NCBI GenBank assembly: GCA_003245635.1
Contig: QKCO01000020.1
Coordinates: forward strand, 1 to 58,550
Direction: 5' to 3'
From: Treponema sp.
GTDB lineage: Bacteria; Spirochaetota; Spirochaetia; Treponematales; Breznakiellaceae
DNA length: 58,550 nucleotides
Numbering within the stretch: position 1 is the first letter of the stretch; each line of letters begins with the position of its first letter. Shown here one piece after another: positions 34,232 to 43,874 of the stretch. Below the pieces are notes generated by a model. It saw only the letters and a program-made list of their open reading frames with translations, was not told the origin of the DNA and ran no database searches. The position numbers and the translations under genes are program-made.

Positions 34232-35539
34232 ATGGAAGATTCGCTATTGGGCTCATACCGGTCGCCGCAGCCGGCGACGGATCGTATTCGTCAATATTTG
34301 GGAAGCGGCAGGATCGTCCCCTATTTCCAGCCCATCGTTTCGACGGACAGCGGCCTCGTATACGGCCACGAAGCCCTCGGCCGACTGGAGACGACTGCAG
34401 GCGACGGCTCCTTGACGGTAAAAAGCTTGGGACCGGTCTTCGCCGCCGGCGCGGGCAAGGACGCGACGCGCGCGGAAGCCTCCCGGCTCGAGACGATCAA
34501 GCGCGACGTCGACCGCCGGCTGCGGGAAGCGGCCATCGCGCAGGCGGCCGCCGCGGGCGGCGACCAGAAACTGTTCCTCAACATTTCGCCGTCCTTCATT
34601 CTCCACCATCTGTCCCGCGGCGGTTCGGCCGTCCCTTACACGATAGCGCTGGTCCGCAAGTACGGCATAGACCCGCGCCGGATCGTCCTCGAAATCACCG
34701 AAGAGAACCTCGACGCCGATGCCGAGGAATTGACCAAAATGATCGACACCTATCGGGAAGAGGGCTTCTCTATCGCGATCGACGATGTCGGCAGCGCGAG
34801 CTCCAACCTCGACCGGGTGGGCCTGTTCAAGCCGGACATCATCAAGATCGATTTCCGCCTGCTCGACCGGTCGGCCGAATCGTATTCGTTCCGGCATATC
34901 CTCGACGCGCTCGCCCTCCTGGCCGACCGCATCGGAAGCGAGCTGCTGTTCGAGGGCATCGAGCGCGAAGAGCATTTCCGCAACGCGCTCTCGTACGGGG
35001 CCCGGTACCTGCAGGGATACCTATTCTCCGACGCCCGGCCTGCCTTCCGCGGAGCGCGGGACTTCGAAACCGAATTCCGCGATCGGGCGGACGCGTACTT
35101 CGATGTCCGGCTTGACCGTAAGCTGGCGGAACGGAAGCGGACGGACGCCCTTCTCGAGTTCGCCGCTTCGCTCGATCTCGATCTTTCCGCGCTCGAAAGC
35201 GGCCTCGCTTCCCGGCTGTCCGATTTCGCCGATCCGTCGCACAGGGTCATACGGGTCTTCGCGACCGATCCGCGCGGCATCCAGACCACGCCCAACTATT
35301 TTCCCGCAGTCGGCTCCCTTCGAGTCGACGAAAGCGCCTACCGCAGATGCAGAAGCAACCGCCCCTATTTCTTCGACCATATCGTGCGCCGCGATGACGG
35401 ATCGGGCGGATGGACCGTATCGACCGCGTACCGGGATATCCTGTTCGACGCGCAGGTGCGCACGCTCGCCCGGACGGTGGACGGCGCCGTTCTGTTCCTG
35501 GACGTCGTCGAACCCGGCGAAAACGACTTTCATGCTTGA
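34232..35539 (+). CDS. EAL-domain cyclic di-GMP phosphodiesterase with C-terminal sensory domain (YkuI-like)
   Basis: This 435-aa protein has an EAL domain (about 18-280) with the catalytic set intact: E47-A-L-G-R, FLNISP, LEITEEN, IDDVGSASSN, IKIDF, FEGIERE and LQGYLF. It should hydrolyse cyclic di-GMP. Residues about 290-435 resemble the PAS/Cache-like C-terminal domain of YkuI, with the helix RLDRKLAERKRTDALLEF as linker. It has no membrane helix. It contrasts with the altered HD-GYP protein in the same window, which may make this the active phosphodiesterase. Its own promoter diverges from aguA. Confidence 0.9.
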   Translation: MEDSLLGSYRSPQPATDRIRQYLGSGRIVPYFQPIVSTDSGLVYGHEALGRLETTAGDGSLTVKSLGPVFAAGAGKDATRAEASRLETIKRDVDRRLREAAIAQAAAAGGDQKLFLNISPSFILHHLSRGGSAVPYTIALVRKYGIDPRRIVLEITEENLDADAEELTKMIDTYREEGFSIAIDDVGSASSNLDRVGLFKPDIIKIDFRLLDRSAESYSFRHILDALALLADRIGSELLFEGIEREEHFRNALSYGARYLQGYLFSDARPAFRGARDFETEFRDRADAYFDVRLDRKLAERKRTDALLEFAASLDLDLSALESGLASRLSDFADPSHRVIRVFATDPRGIQTTPNYFPAVGSLRVDESAYRRCRSNRPYFFDHIVRRDDGSGGWTVSTAYRDILFDAQVRTLARTVDGAVLFLDVVEPGENDFHA

Positions 35540-35569
35540 TTGACAATTTTTTGCGCATCGTCGCATAGT
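35540..35569 (+). promoter_or_regulatory. Promoter of icd
   Basis: Perfect -35 TTGACA (35540-35545), 18-base spacer, -10 CATAGT (35564-35569, 4/6). GGAGG lies eight bases before the ATG at 35592. No ArgR-like box is visible. Confidence 0.6.
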
Positions 35570-35591
35570 AACCACCACGGAGGACCCGCCG

Positions 35592-36791
35592 ATGGCCGCT
35601 AGAATTCCGATGAAAACACCCTTAGTCGAAATCGACGGGGACGAGATGACCAGAGTGCTTTGGGCGCTGGTCAAAGAAAAGCTCATTGAACCGTTCGTGG
35701 AGCTGAAGACCGAATACTACGACCTCGGACTCATGCACCGCGACGAGACGGACGACGCCGTGACCGCCGAATCGGCGAAGGCGATACTCCGCCTCGGCGT
35801 CGGCGTCAAATGCGCGACGATCACGTCCAACGCGGCGCGCAAGACCGAATACGGACTCAAGGCGCTCCATCCGAGCCCGAACGCGACCATCCGCGCCATC
35901 CTGGACGGCACGGTCTTCCGCAAGCCGATCATCCTCTCCAACGTGAAGGCAACCGTCTCGACATGGAAAAAGCCGATCACGATCGGCCGCCACGCCTACG
36001 GCGACGTCTACAAGAACGCCGAGCTCGCGATTCCCGGCGCCGGAAAGGTGGAGCTCGTCTACACCGCTCCCGACGGGTCGGAAAAACGGATCCTCGTGGC
36101 CGACATGCCCGGAGCCGGCGTCGTCCAGGGAGTCCACAACCTCGACTCGTCGATAGAAAGCTTCGCGCGCGCCTGCTTCATCTACGCGATCGAGGAAAAG
36201 ATCGATATCTGGTTCTCGACCAAGGACACCATCTCCAAGACCTACGACGGCCGCTTCAAGGAGATCTTCAACCGCGTCTACGAGACCGAATACAAAGATG
36301 CATGCGCGAAGGCGGGTATCACCTATTTCTACACGCTCATCGACGACGCGGTCGCCCGCGTCGTGAAGAGCGACGGCGGTTTCCTCTGGGCCTGCAAGAA
36401 CTACGACGGCGACGTTATGAGCGACATGGTGGCGAGCGCGAGCGGAAGCCTGGCGATGATGACCAGCGTCCTCGTTTCTCCCTCGGGCGCCTTCGAATAC
36501 GAGGCGGCCCACGGAACGGTCCAGCAGCATTACTACAAATGGAAGAAGGGCGAGAAGACGAGCACGAACCCCGTGGCCCTCATCTTCGCCTGGACCGGCG
36601 CGCTCTCCAAGCGGGCCGAAATGGACGGCACCCCCGCTCTGGCCGAGTTCGCCGCCAAGCTCGAGAAGGCCACCCTCGACGCGATCGAGGCGGGAGACAT
36701 GACCGGCGACCTCGCGCGCATCGCGGAGCCCGCGCCGAAGAAGTCCCTGGACTCCTGGGAATTCATCGACGCCATCGCGAAGCGGCTGTAG
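35592..36791 (+). CDS. icd: Isocitrate dehydrogenase, eukaryote-like type II
   Basis: This 399-aa homodimeric-type enzyme oxidises isocitrate to 2-oxoglutarate. It shows [10 protein letters not shown], the substrate strand [31 protein letters not shown] (metal ligands) and [20 protein letters not shown]. In NADP enzymes of this group the last motif reads GTVTRHY, where Arg-His contacts the 2'-phosphate; here Arg is Gln while His remains, so cofactor preference may differ. The start has a good Shine-Dalgarno. With citrate synthase it covers the oxidative entry to 2-oxoglutarate; no aconitase is in the window. Confidence 0.92.
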   Translation: MAARIPMKTPLVEIDGDEMTRVLWALVKEKLIEPFVELKTEYYDLGLMHRDETDDAVTAESAKAILRLGVGVKCATITSNAARKTEYGLKALHPSPNATIRAILDGTVFRKPIILSNVKATVSTWKKPITIGRHAYGDVYKNAELAIPGAGKVELVYTAPDGSEKRILVADMPGAGVVQGVHNLDSSIESFARACFIYAIEEKIDIWFSTKDTISKTYDGRFKEIFNRVYETEYKDACAKAGITYFYTLIDDAVARVVKSDGGFLWACKNYDGDVMSDMVASASGSLAMMTSVLVSPSGAFEYEAAHGTVQQHYYKWKKGEKTSTNPVALIFAWTGALSKRAEMDGTPALAEFAAKLEKATLDAIEAGDMTGDLARIAEPAPKKSLDSWEFIDAIAKRL

Positions 36792-36843
36792 CGCCCCGCG
36801 AGGCGCGGTTCGGAGCGCCTGACTTTCCCGGAGACGCGTTCTC

Positions 36844-37191
36844 CTAAAAGAGCGCGTCCGTATCGAGGAACTTGAGGTAATCTTCCCGCGCCGGAGCGAA
36901 CACCTCGACGGCGCGTGCATCCTCGAGCACTTCGGCGGCATGTTCGACGTCCGCGGGGATGCACCAGCTTGCCCCGGGGCCGAGAGCTCGCGTCTCGGCT
37001 CCGACGGTGAGCGAGAGCCGTCCGGAAAGAAGGTAGCCGGTCTGCTCGTAGGGGTGCGAGTGCTTGGGGAGCGCGCTGCCCTTCTCCAGGCGGAATTCGC
37101 TCATGAGGGTGGCTTCGCCGTGCACCAGCGTCTTGATCGTTATGCCGTCGACGAGTTCGACGTAGTTTTCTTCGTTCGGCTTCGCGAACAT
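36844..37191 (-). CDS. Small cupin-domain protein
   Basis: This 115-aa single-domain cupin starts at the ATG at 37191 with AGGAGG five bases upstream; the site overlaps the MFS stop codon. The cupin metal motif is PKHSHPYEQTGYLLSG, with His, His and Glu in order, and the second motif is PADVEHAAEVL. Function cannot be assigned; such proteins bind metals or small ligands. It is last in selA-ACT-PFL-MFS-cupin. Confidence 0.85.
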   Translation of the reverse strand: MFAKPNEENYVELVDGITIKTLVHGEATLMSEFRLEKGSALPKHSHPYEQTGYLLSGRLSLTVGAETRALGPGASWCIPADVEHAAEVLEDARAVEVFAPAREDYLKFLDTDALF

Positions 37192-37201
37192 CGAAGGCCT
37201 C

Positions 37202-38392
37202 CTAGCTTTTCGTCTTTTTCGGAACCCATCGGGTCGCGATGAAATTCGCGACTGCGATCGCGGTTCCGGAAATGAACACCCACTGGTATCCGAACCGGTC
37301 CCACAGCACGCCGGCGGCGAGCGCAATCGCGATCGAAAAGATATGATCGATCGAGATGCCCATCGCAAGCGTCGGTGCGATGTCCGATGGCCTTTCGGCG
37401 GTCTTCTTCAGCCACACCGAACGCGCCATGCCGAAGGACACGAGCAGGGAGTCGACGACATAGCAGACGCTGACGACGGCGAAGGCGACGTCGTCGGGGA
37501 AAATGAAGCGCGCGAGTCCGTAGAAGAGGCAGACGGGGATCAGAAGGATCGCCTCGAGGCCGAGCATGAAGCGCTCGCCCAGCCGATCGACCGCCCGGCC
37601 GATGAGGGGCTGGAACACGACGCCCGCGGCGCCGCCGGACAGGTACAGGGCGGCCATCACGGAGGTCGGCTTGCCGTAGACGGAAACGATGACCCATGGG
37701 GCGAAGGTCATGAACAGCTGCTTGCGCGTCCCGAAAAGGATGGACAAGAGATAGAACAGGCCGTAGCGCTTCTTGAACACGAGCGGCGGCGCCGAACGGT
37801 CGCGTGGAGGCGCGGACATCGACGTGAGCGCCAGCGCTCCGACGATCAGCACGACGGCCGCCATGAAAAAGTTCTGCTTGAAGCCGACGCCGAGAAATTT
37901 GAATGCGATGAATACGATGCCGCCTCCGGCCAGCTGCGCGAAGTTGCGCACCGCGTTGGCGCGGCCGAGCAGCGCGCCCTCCCCGCCGGCCTTGGCCAGC
38001 TCGAGCCCGACCGACTGCTGGAGCGGCAGGAACACATGCTGGCCCAGGCTGTAGCAGAAAAGCCAGCCGGTCATCACCGGAAACGATGAGGAGAAAAGGG
38101 CGATGAGCACGACGCCGACTGCCTGCAGCAGAAATGCGACTGCCCCGACGCGCCTGCCGGGCAGGAACGCGAGCGCCGCTGCGACGTAGACGTTGAGAAA
38201 GCCCGGCATCTCGCGCGGGAGCTCGAGCGCGCTGCGCGAGAGGCCGCCGATATCCCAGGTCGACTTCAGGAAGTTGTTGAAGGTCGAATCGAAGAAAGCG
38301 CCCGCCATGCCCATGCAGGCGACGGCGATGAAATACTTGGCCGCGTCCGATCGGACGGCTCGCGCGGGGCCATCGTTTAAGGGATTCCGCAT
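37202..38392 (-). CDS. Major facilitator superfamily transporter
   Basis: This 396-aa protein has about 12 hydrophobic helices and MFS loop features (PGRRVGA, GRAVDRLGERF). The start is the ATG at 38392, only three bases after the PFL-family stop, with a weak Shine-Dalgarno inside that gene's end. The substrate is unknown. Its position between a PFL-family gene and a cupin gives no clear clue. Confidence 0.82.
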   Translation of the reverse strand: MRNPLNDGPARAVRSDAAKYFIAVACMGMAGAFFDSTFNNFLKSTWDIGGLSRSALELPREMPGFLNVYVAAALAFLPGRRVGAVAFLLQAVGVVLIALFSSSFPVMTGWLFCYSLGQHVFLPLQQSVGLELAKAGGEGALLGRANAVRNFAQLAGGGIVFIAFKFLGVGFKQNFFMAAVVLIVGALALTSMSAPPRDRSAPPLVFKKRYGLFYLLSILFGTRKQLFMTFAPWVIVSVYGKPTSVMAALYLSGGAAGVVFQPLIGRAVDRLGERFMLGLEAILLIPVCLFYGLARFIFPDDVAFAVVSVCYVVDSLLVSFGMARSVWLKKTAERPSDIAPTLAMGISIDHIFSIAIALAAGVLWDRFGYQWVFISGTAIAVANFIATRWVPKKTKS

Positions 38393-38395
38393 CGG

Positions 38396-39757
38396 CTAGT
38401 TCCTGAAGCTGTGGATGGGCGCCGGAATGCGGCCGCCGCGGGCGATGAACGCCTCGCTCGAGAAGCGGTGCGTCGCCATGATCGGTGCGCCGCCGAGGAG
38501 TCCGCCGAACTCGGCCCAGTCTCCGGCCTGCTTGCCCGGCACGGGAATGACGCGTACGGCGGTCGTCTTGTTGTTCACCATCCCAATGGCCATCTCGTCG
38601 GCGATGATCGCCGAAACCGTCGCCGCGCTCGTGTCGCCGGGCAGCGCGATCATATCGAGCCCGACCGAGCACACGCAGGTCATCGCCTCGAGCTTGTCCA
38701 GCGACAGGGCCCCCGAACGGACCGCGGCCACCATGCCCTCGTCCTCCGAGACGGGTATGAACGCGCCGGAAAGGCCGCCCACATGCGTGGACGCCATCAC
38801 CCCGCCCTTCTTGACCATATCGGTGAGCATGGCCAGGGCGGCGGTCGTGCCGTGCGTGCCGGCCGCCTCGAGCCCCATCTCTTCGAGGATGCGGGCGACC
38901 GAATCGCCGACTTCGGGCGTCGGTGCCAATGAAAGGTCGAGAATGCCGAAGGGGACGCCCAGGCGGTCGGCGGCTTCCCGGCCGACCAGCTGACCCATGC
39001 GGGTGATCTTGAAAGCGGTTTTCTTGATCGCGTCGGCCAGTTCGTCGAAGCTCGCGCCCCGGTGGGCCTCGAGCGCGGCCTTCACGACGCCGGGGCCGGA
39101 GACGCCGACGTTGAGCGTCGCCTCGCCCTCGCCGGGGCCGTGGAAGGCGCCGGCCATGAACGGATTGTCCTCGGGAGCGTTGCAGAACACCACGAGCTTG
39201 GCGCAGGCCAGGCCGTCGCGGTCGGCGGAGAGCGAGGCGGCCTCCTTGACGATCCTGCCCATCTCGCGCACCGCATCCATGTTGATGCCGCTCTTGGTGC
39301 TGGCGACGTTGACCGAGCTGCAGACGCGGTCCGTCGAGGCGAGCGCGCGCGGGATGGAGGCGAGGAGCTTGCGGTCGGCTTCGGAGAAGCCCTTCTGAAC
39401 GAGCGCCGAGAAGCCGCCGACGAAATCGATGCCGAGCTCTTTGGCGACCTCGTCCAGCGTCGAGGCGTAGGGCGCGTAGTCCGCATCGTCGGAGGCCGCC
39501 GCCACCAGCGCGATCGGCGTCACCGATACGCGCTTGTTGATGATCGGGATGCCGAATTCGGTTTCGATGTCCCGTCCCACGCGCACGAGCGGACCGGCGA
39601 GGCGAAGCAGCTTATCCCGCATCCGACGCCGGGTTTCGTTCCCCGTCGCGGCGGCGCAGTCGAGCAGCGAGACGCCGAGCGTGATGGCGCGGATATCCAG
39701 CTTATACCGGAGGAACATGTCCACCGTTTCCTTGATTTCGAAAGGCGTGAAAAGCAC
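38396..39757 (-). CDS. PFL family protein (UPF0210, DUF711)
   Basis: This 453-aa soluble protein starts at GTG 39757, with AAGGA six bases upstream. The sequence is collinear with the UPF0210 family through [25 protein letters not shown] and [18 protein letters not shown]. Family members are structurally related to pyruvate formate-lyase-like folds, but no radical glycine loop is evident and the biochemical role is unknown. It is preceded by an ACT-domain gene (UPF0237), the usual partner across many bacteria. Confidence 0.92.
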   Translation of the reverse strand: MLFTPFEIKETVDMFLRYKLDIRAITLGVSLLDCAAATGNETRRRMRDKLLRLAGPLVRVGRDIETEFGIPIINKRVSVTPIALVAAASDDADYAPYASTLDEVAKELGIDFVGGFSALVQKGFSEADRKLLASIPRALASTDRVCSSVNVASTKSGINMDAVREMGRIVKEAASLSADRDGLACAKLVVFCNAPEDNPFMAGAFHGPGEGEATLNVGVSGPGVVKAALEAHRGASFDELADAIKKTAFKITRMGQLVGREAADRLGVPFGILDLSLAPTPEVGDSVARILEEMGLEAAGTHGTTAALAMLTDMVKKGGVMASTHVGGLSGAFIPVSEDEGMVAAVRSGALSLDKLEAMTCVCSVGLDMIALPGDTSAATVSAIIADEMAIGMVNNKTTAVRVIPVPGKQAGDWAEFGGLLGGAPIMATHRFSSEAFIARGGRIPAPIHSFRN

Positions 39758-39778
39758 GTTCTATTCCTTAATTATGGC

Positions 39779-40048
39779 TCAGATGCGGTGCATGGCGCTG
39801 AAGACGCGCTCGTGCATGATCGAAATCGATACGCCCATCCGCCCGCCGAGCTCCGACAGCTCGGCCTTGAGCGCTTCCATGTCCTTGGTGCTTTTGCTCA
39901 GGTCGACCATCATCACCATCACGAAATTGCCCGAAAGGATCGTCTGGCTGATGTCCTCGATATTGATGCCGCGCTCGGAGAGGAAGGCGCTGACCGCGGC
40001 GATTATGCCGACTTTGTCGCTGCCGACGACGGTGATTATTGCATTCAA
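39779..40048 (-). CDS. ACT-domain protein (UPF0237)
   Basis: This 89-aa protein starts at TTG 40048 with GGAGG six bases upstream. It is a single ACT domain (AIITVVGSDKVGIIAAVSAF, the amino-acid-binding loop) related to GcvR. It lies 21 bases before the PFL-family gene, the pairing common in other genomes, so it is probably the ligand-sensing partner of that protein. The ligand is unknown. Confidence 0.88.
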   Translation of the reverse strand: MNAIITVVGSDKVGIIAAVSAFLSERGINIEDISQTILSGNFVMVMMVDLSKSTKDMEALKAELSELGGRMGVSISIMHERVFSAMHRI

Positions 40049-40097
40049 GGGATTCCTCCGTAGATTCAGGCGATTGTAGCGGATCGAGCCGATTTGG

Positions 40098-41498
40098 TCA
40101 CGCGCCGCCCCCGGCCGCACGGAAACGTTCAACCGCTTCGTCGACGGCCTCCGCGACGGCTTTGGGGTCCTCGCCCGCGAGCGTCAAAAGGTCCAGCAGA
40201 ACTCGGTCTTTTTCGATTCTCGGGATGATCGGGAGGCTGCCGCGCCGCAGTTCCTTCTTGAGCGCCTCCGCGGAGGCGCCGCATTCGAGGGAGATCGCCC
40301 ACGAGTCGATGAATTCATCGGGGGACGTGCCGCTGCCCAGCGATGCGCGGCTGGCTTCGATCGCGGCGCCCTCGGTCCGCAGCCGTTTCAGGATTTTACG
40401 GCCGTAGGCCTTCAGCTCCTGCAGCGCTTCGTGGTCGGCCGTTTCCGCAGCCTTGTCGAATGCCGATTTAGAAGCCTCGTCGGCGCCCCCCGTCCCGAGC
40501 CGCTCGACGAGCGTGGCTTCGAGGAGGGTAAGCACCGTCTTCCCCGGACGGAATACGCGCAGGAGCGGGTGCTTGGCGATCCGGGAGACCAGTTCCGCCT
40601 TTCCCGCGACCACGCCGCACTGGGGGCCGCCGAGCACCTTGTCGCCGGAAAAGCAGACCAGACCGGCGCCCGAGGAAAGCGCCCGCAGCGCGGACGATTC
40701 CCCGAGGCGGCTCTCCACCGTCGCGCCGGACCCCTGGTCCACGATTATCGGCGTTCCGGGAGGAAGAGCTTCGGCGATCGCGCGGGCGCCGGGCTTCCGC
40801 GCGAAGCCGCGCAGGGCGAAGTTGGAAGCGTTCACCAGGAGGACGGCGGCGGTGTCCGGACCGACGGCGCGCGCGTAGTCCTCGACGGTGGTGACGTTCG
40901 CGGTGCCGACTTCCTTCATGCGGGCGCCGGCCATGGCGACGATTTCGGGCACGCGGAAGCCGCCGACCTGCACCGCGTCGCCCCGTGAGACGATGACTTC
41001 CCGCCCCGCGCCCAAGGCCACCAGAGAGAGGAGTATCGCCGCCGAGCCGTTGTTGACCACGAGCGCAGACTCGGCCCCGGTCAGCACCGACACGAGTTCG
41101 GGAACGATCCCTCCCCGCCGCCGTCGCACGCCGCCCGAAAGGTCGTATTCGAAGTTGGAATAGCCGATATTCGCGCCCCTGGCCGCGTCCCACGCTGCGG
41201 AACGAAGCGGGCTGCGGCCGAGCGCCGCATTGAGGACAACGCCGGTCGCGTTGAGCACCGGGCGCAGGCGCCGGCTCTCGAGTTCCTCGAGCCGCGCGGC
41301 GCACAGGGCCGCGGCGTCGTCCGCGCTCGGCGCGAAGAATTCGTCCTCCGCGGCTTTTCGGCGCAGCTGTGCGACGGAAGCTGAAGCGACCTTGACCACG
41401 AGCGGTCTAGAAATGGTGCGCGCGTAACGGGCGATTTCATCGCGGGCGAGCAGGCCTTCGACCGAAATCCCCGGGGTCCGTCCTTCGTTTTTTGCCAT
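40098..41498 (-). CDS. selA: L-seryl-tRNA(Sec) selenium transferase
   Basis: This 466-aa PLP enzyme converts seryl-tRNA(Sec) to selenocysteinyl-tRNA(Sec). It shows RPVLNATGVVLNAALGRSPL, VVNNGSAAILLSL and the PLP lysine in CFSGDKVLGGPQCGVVAG. The start at 41498 has AAAGGAG nine bases upstream. It implies that this organism makes selenoproteins, although selB, selD, tRNA(Sec) and any UGA-containing gene are not in the window. It heads a leftward five-gene run, with a gap of 49 bases to the ACT gene. Confidence 0.93.
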   Translation of the reverse strand: MAKNEGRTPGISVEGLLARDEIARYARTISRPLVVKVASASVAQLRRKAAEDEFFAPSADDAAALCAARLEELESRRLRPVLNATGVVLNAALGRSPLRSAAWDAARGANIGYSNFEYDLSGGVRRRRGGIVPELVSVLTGAESALVVNNGSAAILLSLVALGAGREVIVSRGDAVQVGGFRVPEIVAMAGARMKEVGTANVTTVEDYARAVGPDTAAVLLVNASNFALRGFARKPGARAIAEALPPGTPIIVDQGSGATVESRLGESSALRALSSGAGLVCFSGDKVLGGPQCGVVAGKAELVSRIAKHPLLRVFRPGKTVLTLLEATLVERLGTGGADEASKSAFDKAAETADHEALQELKAYGRKILKRLRTEGAAIEASRASLGSGTSPDEFIDSWAISLECGASAEALKKELRRGSLPIIPRIEKDRVLLDLLTLAGEDPKAVAEAVDEAVERFRAAGGGA

Positions 41499-41526
41499 AA
41501 CTTCATGCTCCTTTCGGGTTTAGCCG

Positions 41527-41555
41527 ATAGTAGACCCGTCGGCGGAAGCCGTCAA
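41527..41555 (-). promoter_or_regulatory. selA promoter
   Basis: Minus-strand -35 TTGACG (41550-41555, 5/6), 17-base spacer, -10 TACTAT (41527-41532, 5/6), about 30 bases before the ATG. Confidence 0.72.
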
Positions 41556-41606
41556 GCGCGGCGGAAGCCGCCGAATCGGCCTCATCGGCCTAAACGGCGA
41601 CGCTTA

Positions 41607-41635
41607 TTGACCGCCTTCCGGTCCGCCCATAGAAT
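41607..41635 (+). promoter_or_regulatory. Promoter of the symporter-ResB-CcsA operon
   Basis: -35 TTGACC (41607-41612, 5/6), 17-base spacer, -10 TAGAAT (41630-41635, 5/6), then AGGAG before the ATG at 41653. Confidence 0.75.
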
Positions 41636-41652
41636 GGCGCCAGGAGTCCCTC

Positions 41653-43005
41653 ATGCTGATGACTATCATCCTTTCGGTCTACGCGGCGGTCGTGCTCGCG
41701 ATTGCCGTCTCCAGCCTCCGCTACGGCGATACGATGGAGAACTTCCTTGTGGCCGGCCGCCGCCAGAGGAAAATACTCGTCGTCGCCTCGATGCTCGCCT
41801 CGACAATCGGCGGCGGCATCACGATCGGCACCGTGGACAAGGCTTCGAAGCTCGGCTTCGCCGCCTTCTGGTTCGTCGCCGCCGGCGGCATCGCCCATTT
41901 CCTGCAGGGACTCCTCCTTTCGCGCACCGTGCGGGAAAGCGAGGCGCTTACGATGGCCGAGCTGTCCGACAAAGTCGCAGGCGGCCAGGCGCGGACGATC
42001 ACCTCCCTGGTGGTGCTGGTCACCTGGATCGGCATCGCGTCGGCTCAGTTCACCGCATCCGCGCGCGTGCTCTCGACGCTCGTCGGCCTGCCGCATCAGG
42101 GAGCGGTCGCCGTCGCGGCTTCGTTCATCGTCGTCTATACGCTCATAGGCGGCCAGAAATCGGTGCTCCGCACCGACCTGTTCCAGTTCGGAATCCTCGC
42201 CCTCGCGGTCGTCGGCACGCTGGCATACCTGTACCTAGCCGATCCGCCCCGGCCGGGAACGGTGGAGATCGTCCTGTTCAACGAAGCCTTCGGCCCCCTC
42301 GACTTCGTTTACTACCTGGTGGTCATGGGAGGGTCCTATTTCATCTGCCCCATGATGTTCACCCGCATCCTGTCCGCCGATACGCCCGACAACGCGCGGA
42401 AATCGAGCTTCCTCTCGGGCGCGGGCATGTTTTTCTTCGCCTTCGCCCTGGTATTCATCGGCCTGTGGGTACGCGCGAGCGGCTTCGACACGGGCAAGCT
42501 CGATCCGCTCAACGCGCTGGCGAAAGGCAGGCTGCCGCCCGCCCTGGGCTCCGCGCTGGTGATCGGCTTGCTCGCGGCGATCCTTTCGACTGCCGACACG
42601 GTGCTCATCACCGCGGCCGGCATCGTCGAAAACGACCTGGTCAAGCGCTCGAAGGTGAACGGCGTCCGGCTCTGGACGGTAGCGATCGGTCTCGTCGCGG
42701 CCTTCATCGCGCTCTTCCAGAAGGACGTCATCGCCGCGCTGATGAAGACCTACAACGGCTATACCGCGGGTCTCGTCCCCGCGCTCTTCGTCGCGCTCAT
42801 GTTCGCCCGCTTCAAGGACGGCAAGAGCGCGCGCAGACCCCATGCGCCGCTCTTCTCCGCCGCGATCCTCGCCGGCTACGGCTTCGGCGTCGCCGGCACC
42901 CTGGCCGGCGGCGGCGCCCTCTCGAAGGCATTGCCGCTGGCCGGCATGGCGGTCTCCGCCGCTCTCGCCCTGCTGTCGTACCGCCGCCGGGAGGTCCGCT
43001 CCTGA
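41653..43005 (+). CDS. Sodium:solute symporter (SSS family)
   Basis: This 450-aa protein has about 12-13 membrane helices. SSS features include NFLVAGRRQRK near the first loop, ASTIGGGITIGT (Na+-site helix) and AILSTADTVLITAAG, the family signature near helix 8. It imports an organic solute with Na+; the substrate is not identifiable. It has a good Shine-Dalgarno and promoter and overlaps the ResB-like gene by four bases, an odd partnership with cytochrome c maturation. Confidence 0.88.
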   Translation: MLMTIILSVYAAVVLAIAVSSLRYGDTMENFLVAGRRQRKILVVASMLASTIGGGITIGTVDKASKLGFAAFWFVAAGGIAHFLQGLLLSRTVRESEALTMAELSDKVAGGQARTITSLVVLVTWIGIASAQFTASARVLSTLVGLPHQGAVAVAASFIVVYTLIGGQKSVLRTDLFQFGILALAVVGTLAYLYLADPPRPGTVEIVLFNEAFGPLDFVYYLVVMGGSYFICPMMFTRILSADTPDNARKSSFLSGAGMFFFAFALVFIGLWVRASGFDTGKLDPLNALAKGRLPPALGSALVIGLLAAILSTADTVLITAAGIVENDLVKRSKVNGVRLWTVAIGLVAAFIALFQKDVIAALMKTYNGYTAGLVPALFVALMFARFKDGKSARRPHAPLFSAAILAGYGFGVAGTLAGGGALSKALPLAGMAVSAALALLSYRRREVRS

Positions 43006-43874
43006 GCCCCTTCGTCCGTTCCGTCCGGCGGGCGCTCGTCTCGGTCCGGCTCTCGATCGCGCTCTTGGCGATCATCGCCGCCGGCGCCGCGGCGTCCACG
43101 CTGAATCCGCGATGGAGCGGCTACTTCGCTTCCCCTTTCTTCCTGGCTCCCTGCCTCGCCTTTGCCGTCAATCTCGGCGCTTGCGCCGCCGCGCGCCTGC
43201 GGCGCGAGCTCCGCAGGAAAAGCCGCCGGCACGGACCGGACATCCTCCACGCGGGGCTGCTGGTCGCGCTTATCGGGGCGATGGCGAGCGCCGCGGGGCG
43301 GACCGAGGGCGTGGTGCCGCTCAGGATCGGCGACTCCGTCCGCCTGCCCGCCGGCGGCGTCCTCACGCTGACCGATTTCATCGCCGAGCGCTACGAGGAC
43401 GGACGGCCCCGCTCCTGGACGAGCGTCGTGTCGGTCGATTCCGGGAAGGGAGAACGTAGGGACGGCCTAGAGATACGGGTGAACGCGCCGCTGCGCATCG
43501 GGGGGCTCGGCGTATACCAGTCCTCCGTCGGGTCGGAAAGCGAACTGCGGCTCTCGGACCGTTCGGGCAACTCGCTCCGGCTTTCGATCGGGGAGGAAAC
43601 GGACGGCGCCGAGCCGTCGGTGCGCTTCTCCGGCGTCGACGCGTCGGGCAACGCCGAAGCCGTGGTCCGCGAAGCGGGACGGGAACGCCGCGTCCGCGTC
43701 GGAAAGACGGCGACCGCCGTCGGCCCCTACGACGCGGTCGTCGTCGAGAGGACGACGTCCGTCCTGCGCGCCGTCTCCGATCCCGGCTTTCCGATCGCCG
43801 CCGCGGGTCTGATCCTGGCCGCGATTGGCGCCGCGGCGACCCTGTTCCGCAAACTGAAGGAGGAACTCCGCTGA
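43002..43874 (+). CDS. resB: ResB/Ccs1-like cytochrome c biogenesis protein, probable CTG start
   Basis: This frame encodes a 290-aa ResB-like protein. Two N-terminal helices (SIALLAIIAAGAAAST and PFFLAPCLAFAVNL), a third (ILHAGLLVALIGAMASAAG), a periplasmic beta-rich domain and a last helix (IAAAGLILAAIGAAATLF) match the family. No ATG, GTG or TTG exists at the proper place. GGAGG at 42990-42995 is followed seven bases later by CTG 43002, overlapping the symporter stop (CTGA), so CTG is the best start. With CcsA it would form the System II haem-handling and ligation complex. Shorter than Bacillus ResB. Confidence 0.78.
   Translation: MSPFVRSVRRALVSVRLSIALLAIIAAGAAASTLNPRWSGYFASPFFLAPCLAFAVNLGACAAARLRRELRRKSRRHGPDILHAGLLVALIGAMASAAGRTEGVVPLRIGDSVRLPAGGVLTLTDFIAERYEDGRPRSWTSVVSVDSGKGERRDGLEIRVNAPLRIGGLGVYQSSVGSESELRLSDRSGNSLRLSIGEETDGAEPSVRFSGVDASGNAEAVVREAGRERRVRVGKTATAVGPYDAVVVERTTSVLRAVSDPGFPIAAAGLILAAIGAAATLFRKLKEELR

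Noticed and set aside
35540-35592. An ArgR box upstream of icd
   Set aside because: The AT-rich run is a T-stretch within the promoter and does not match the GAATAAATATGC-like pattern.
41499-41652. tRNA(Sec) next to selA
   Set aside because: The region is explained by two good promoters and GC-rich short repeats; no cloverleaf or TCA anticodon context could be drawn.
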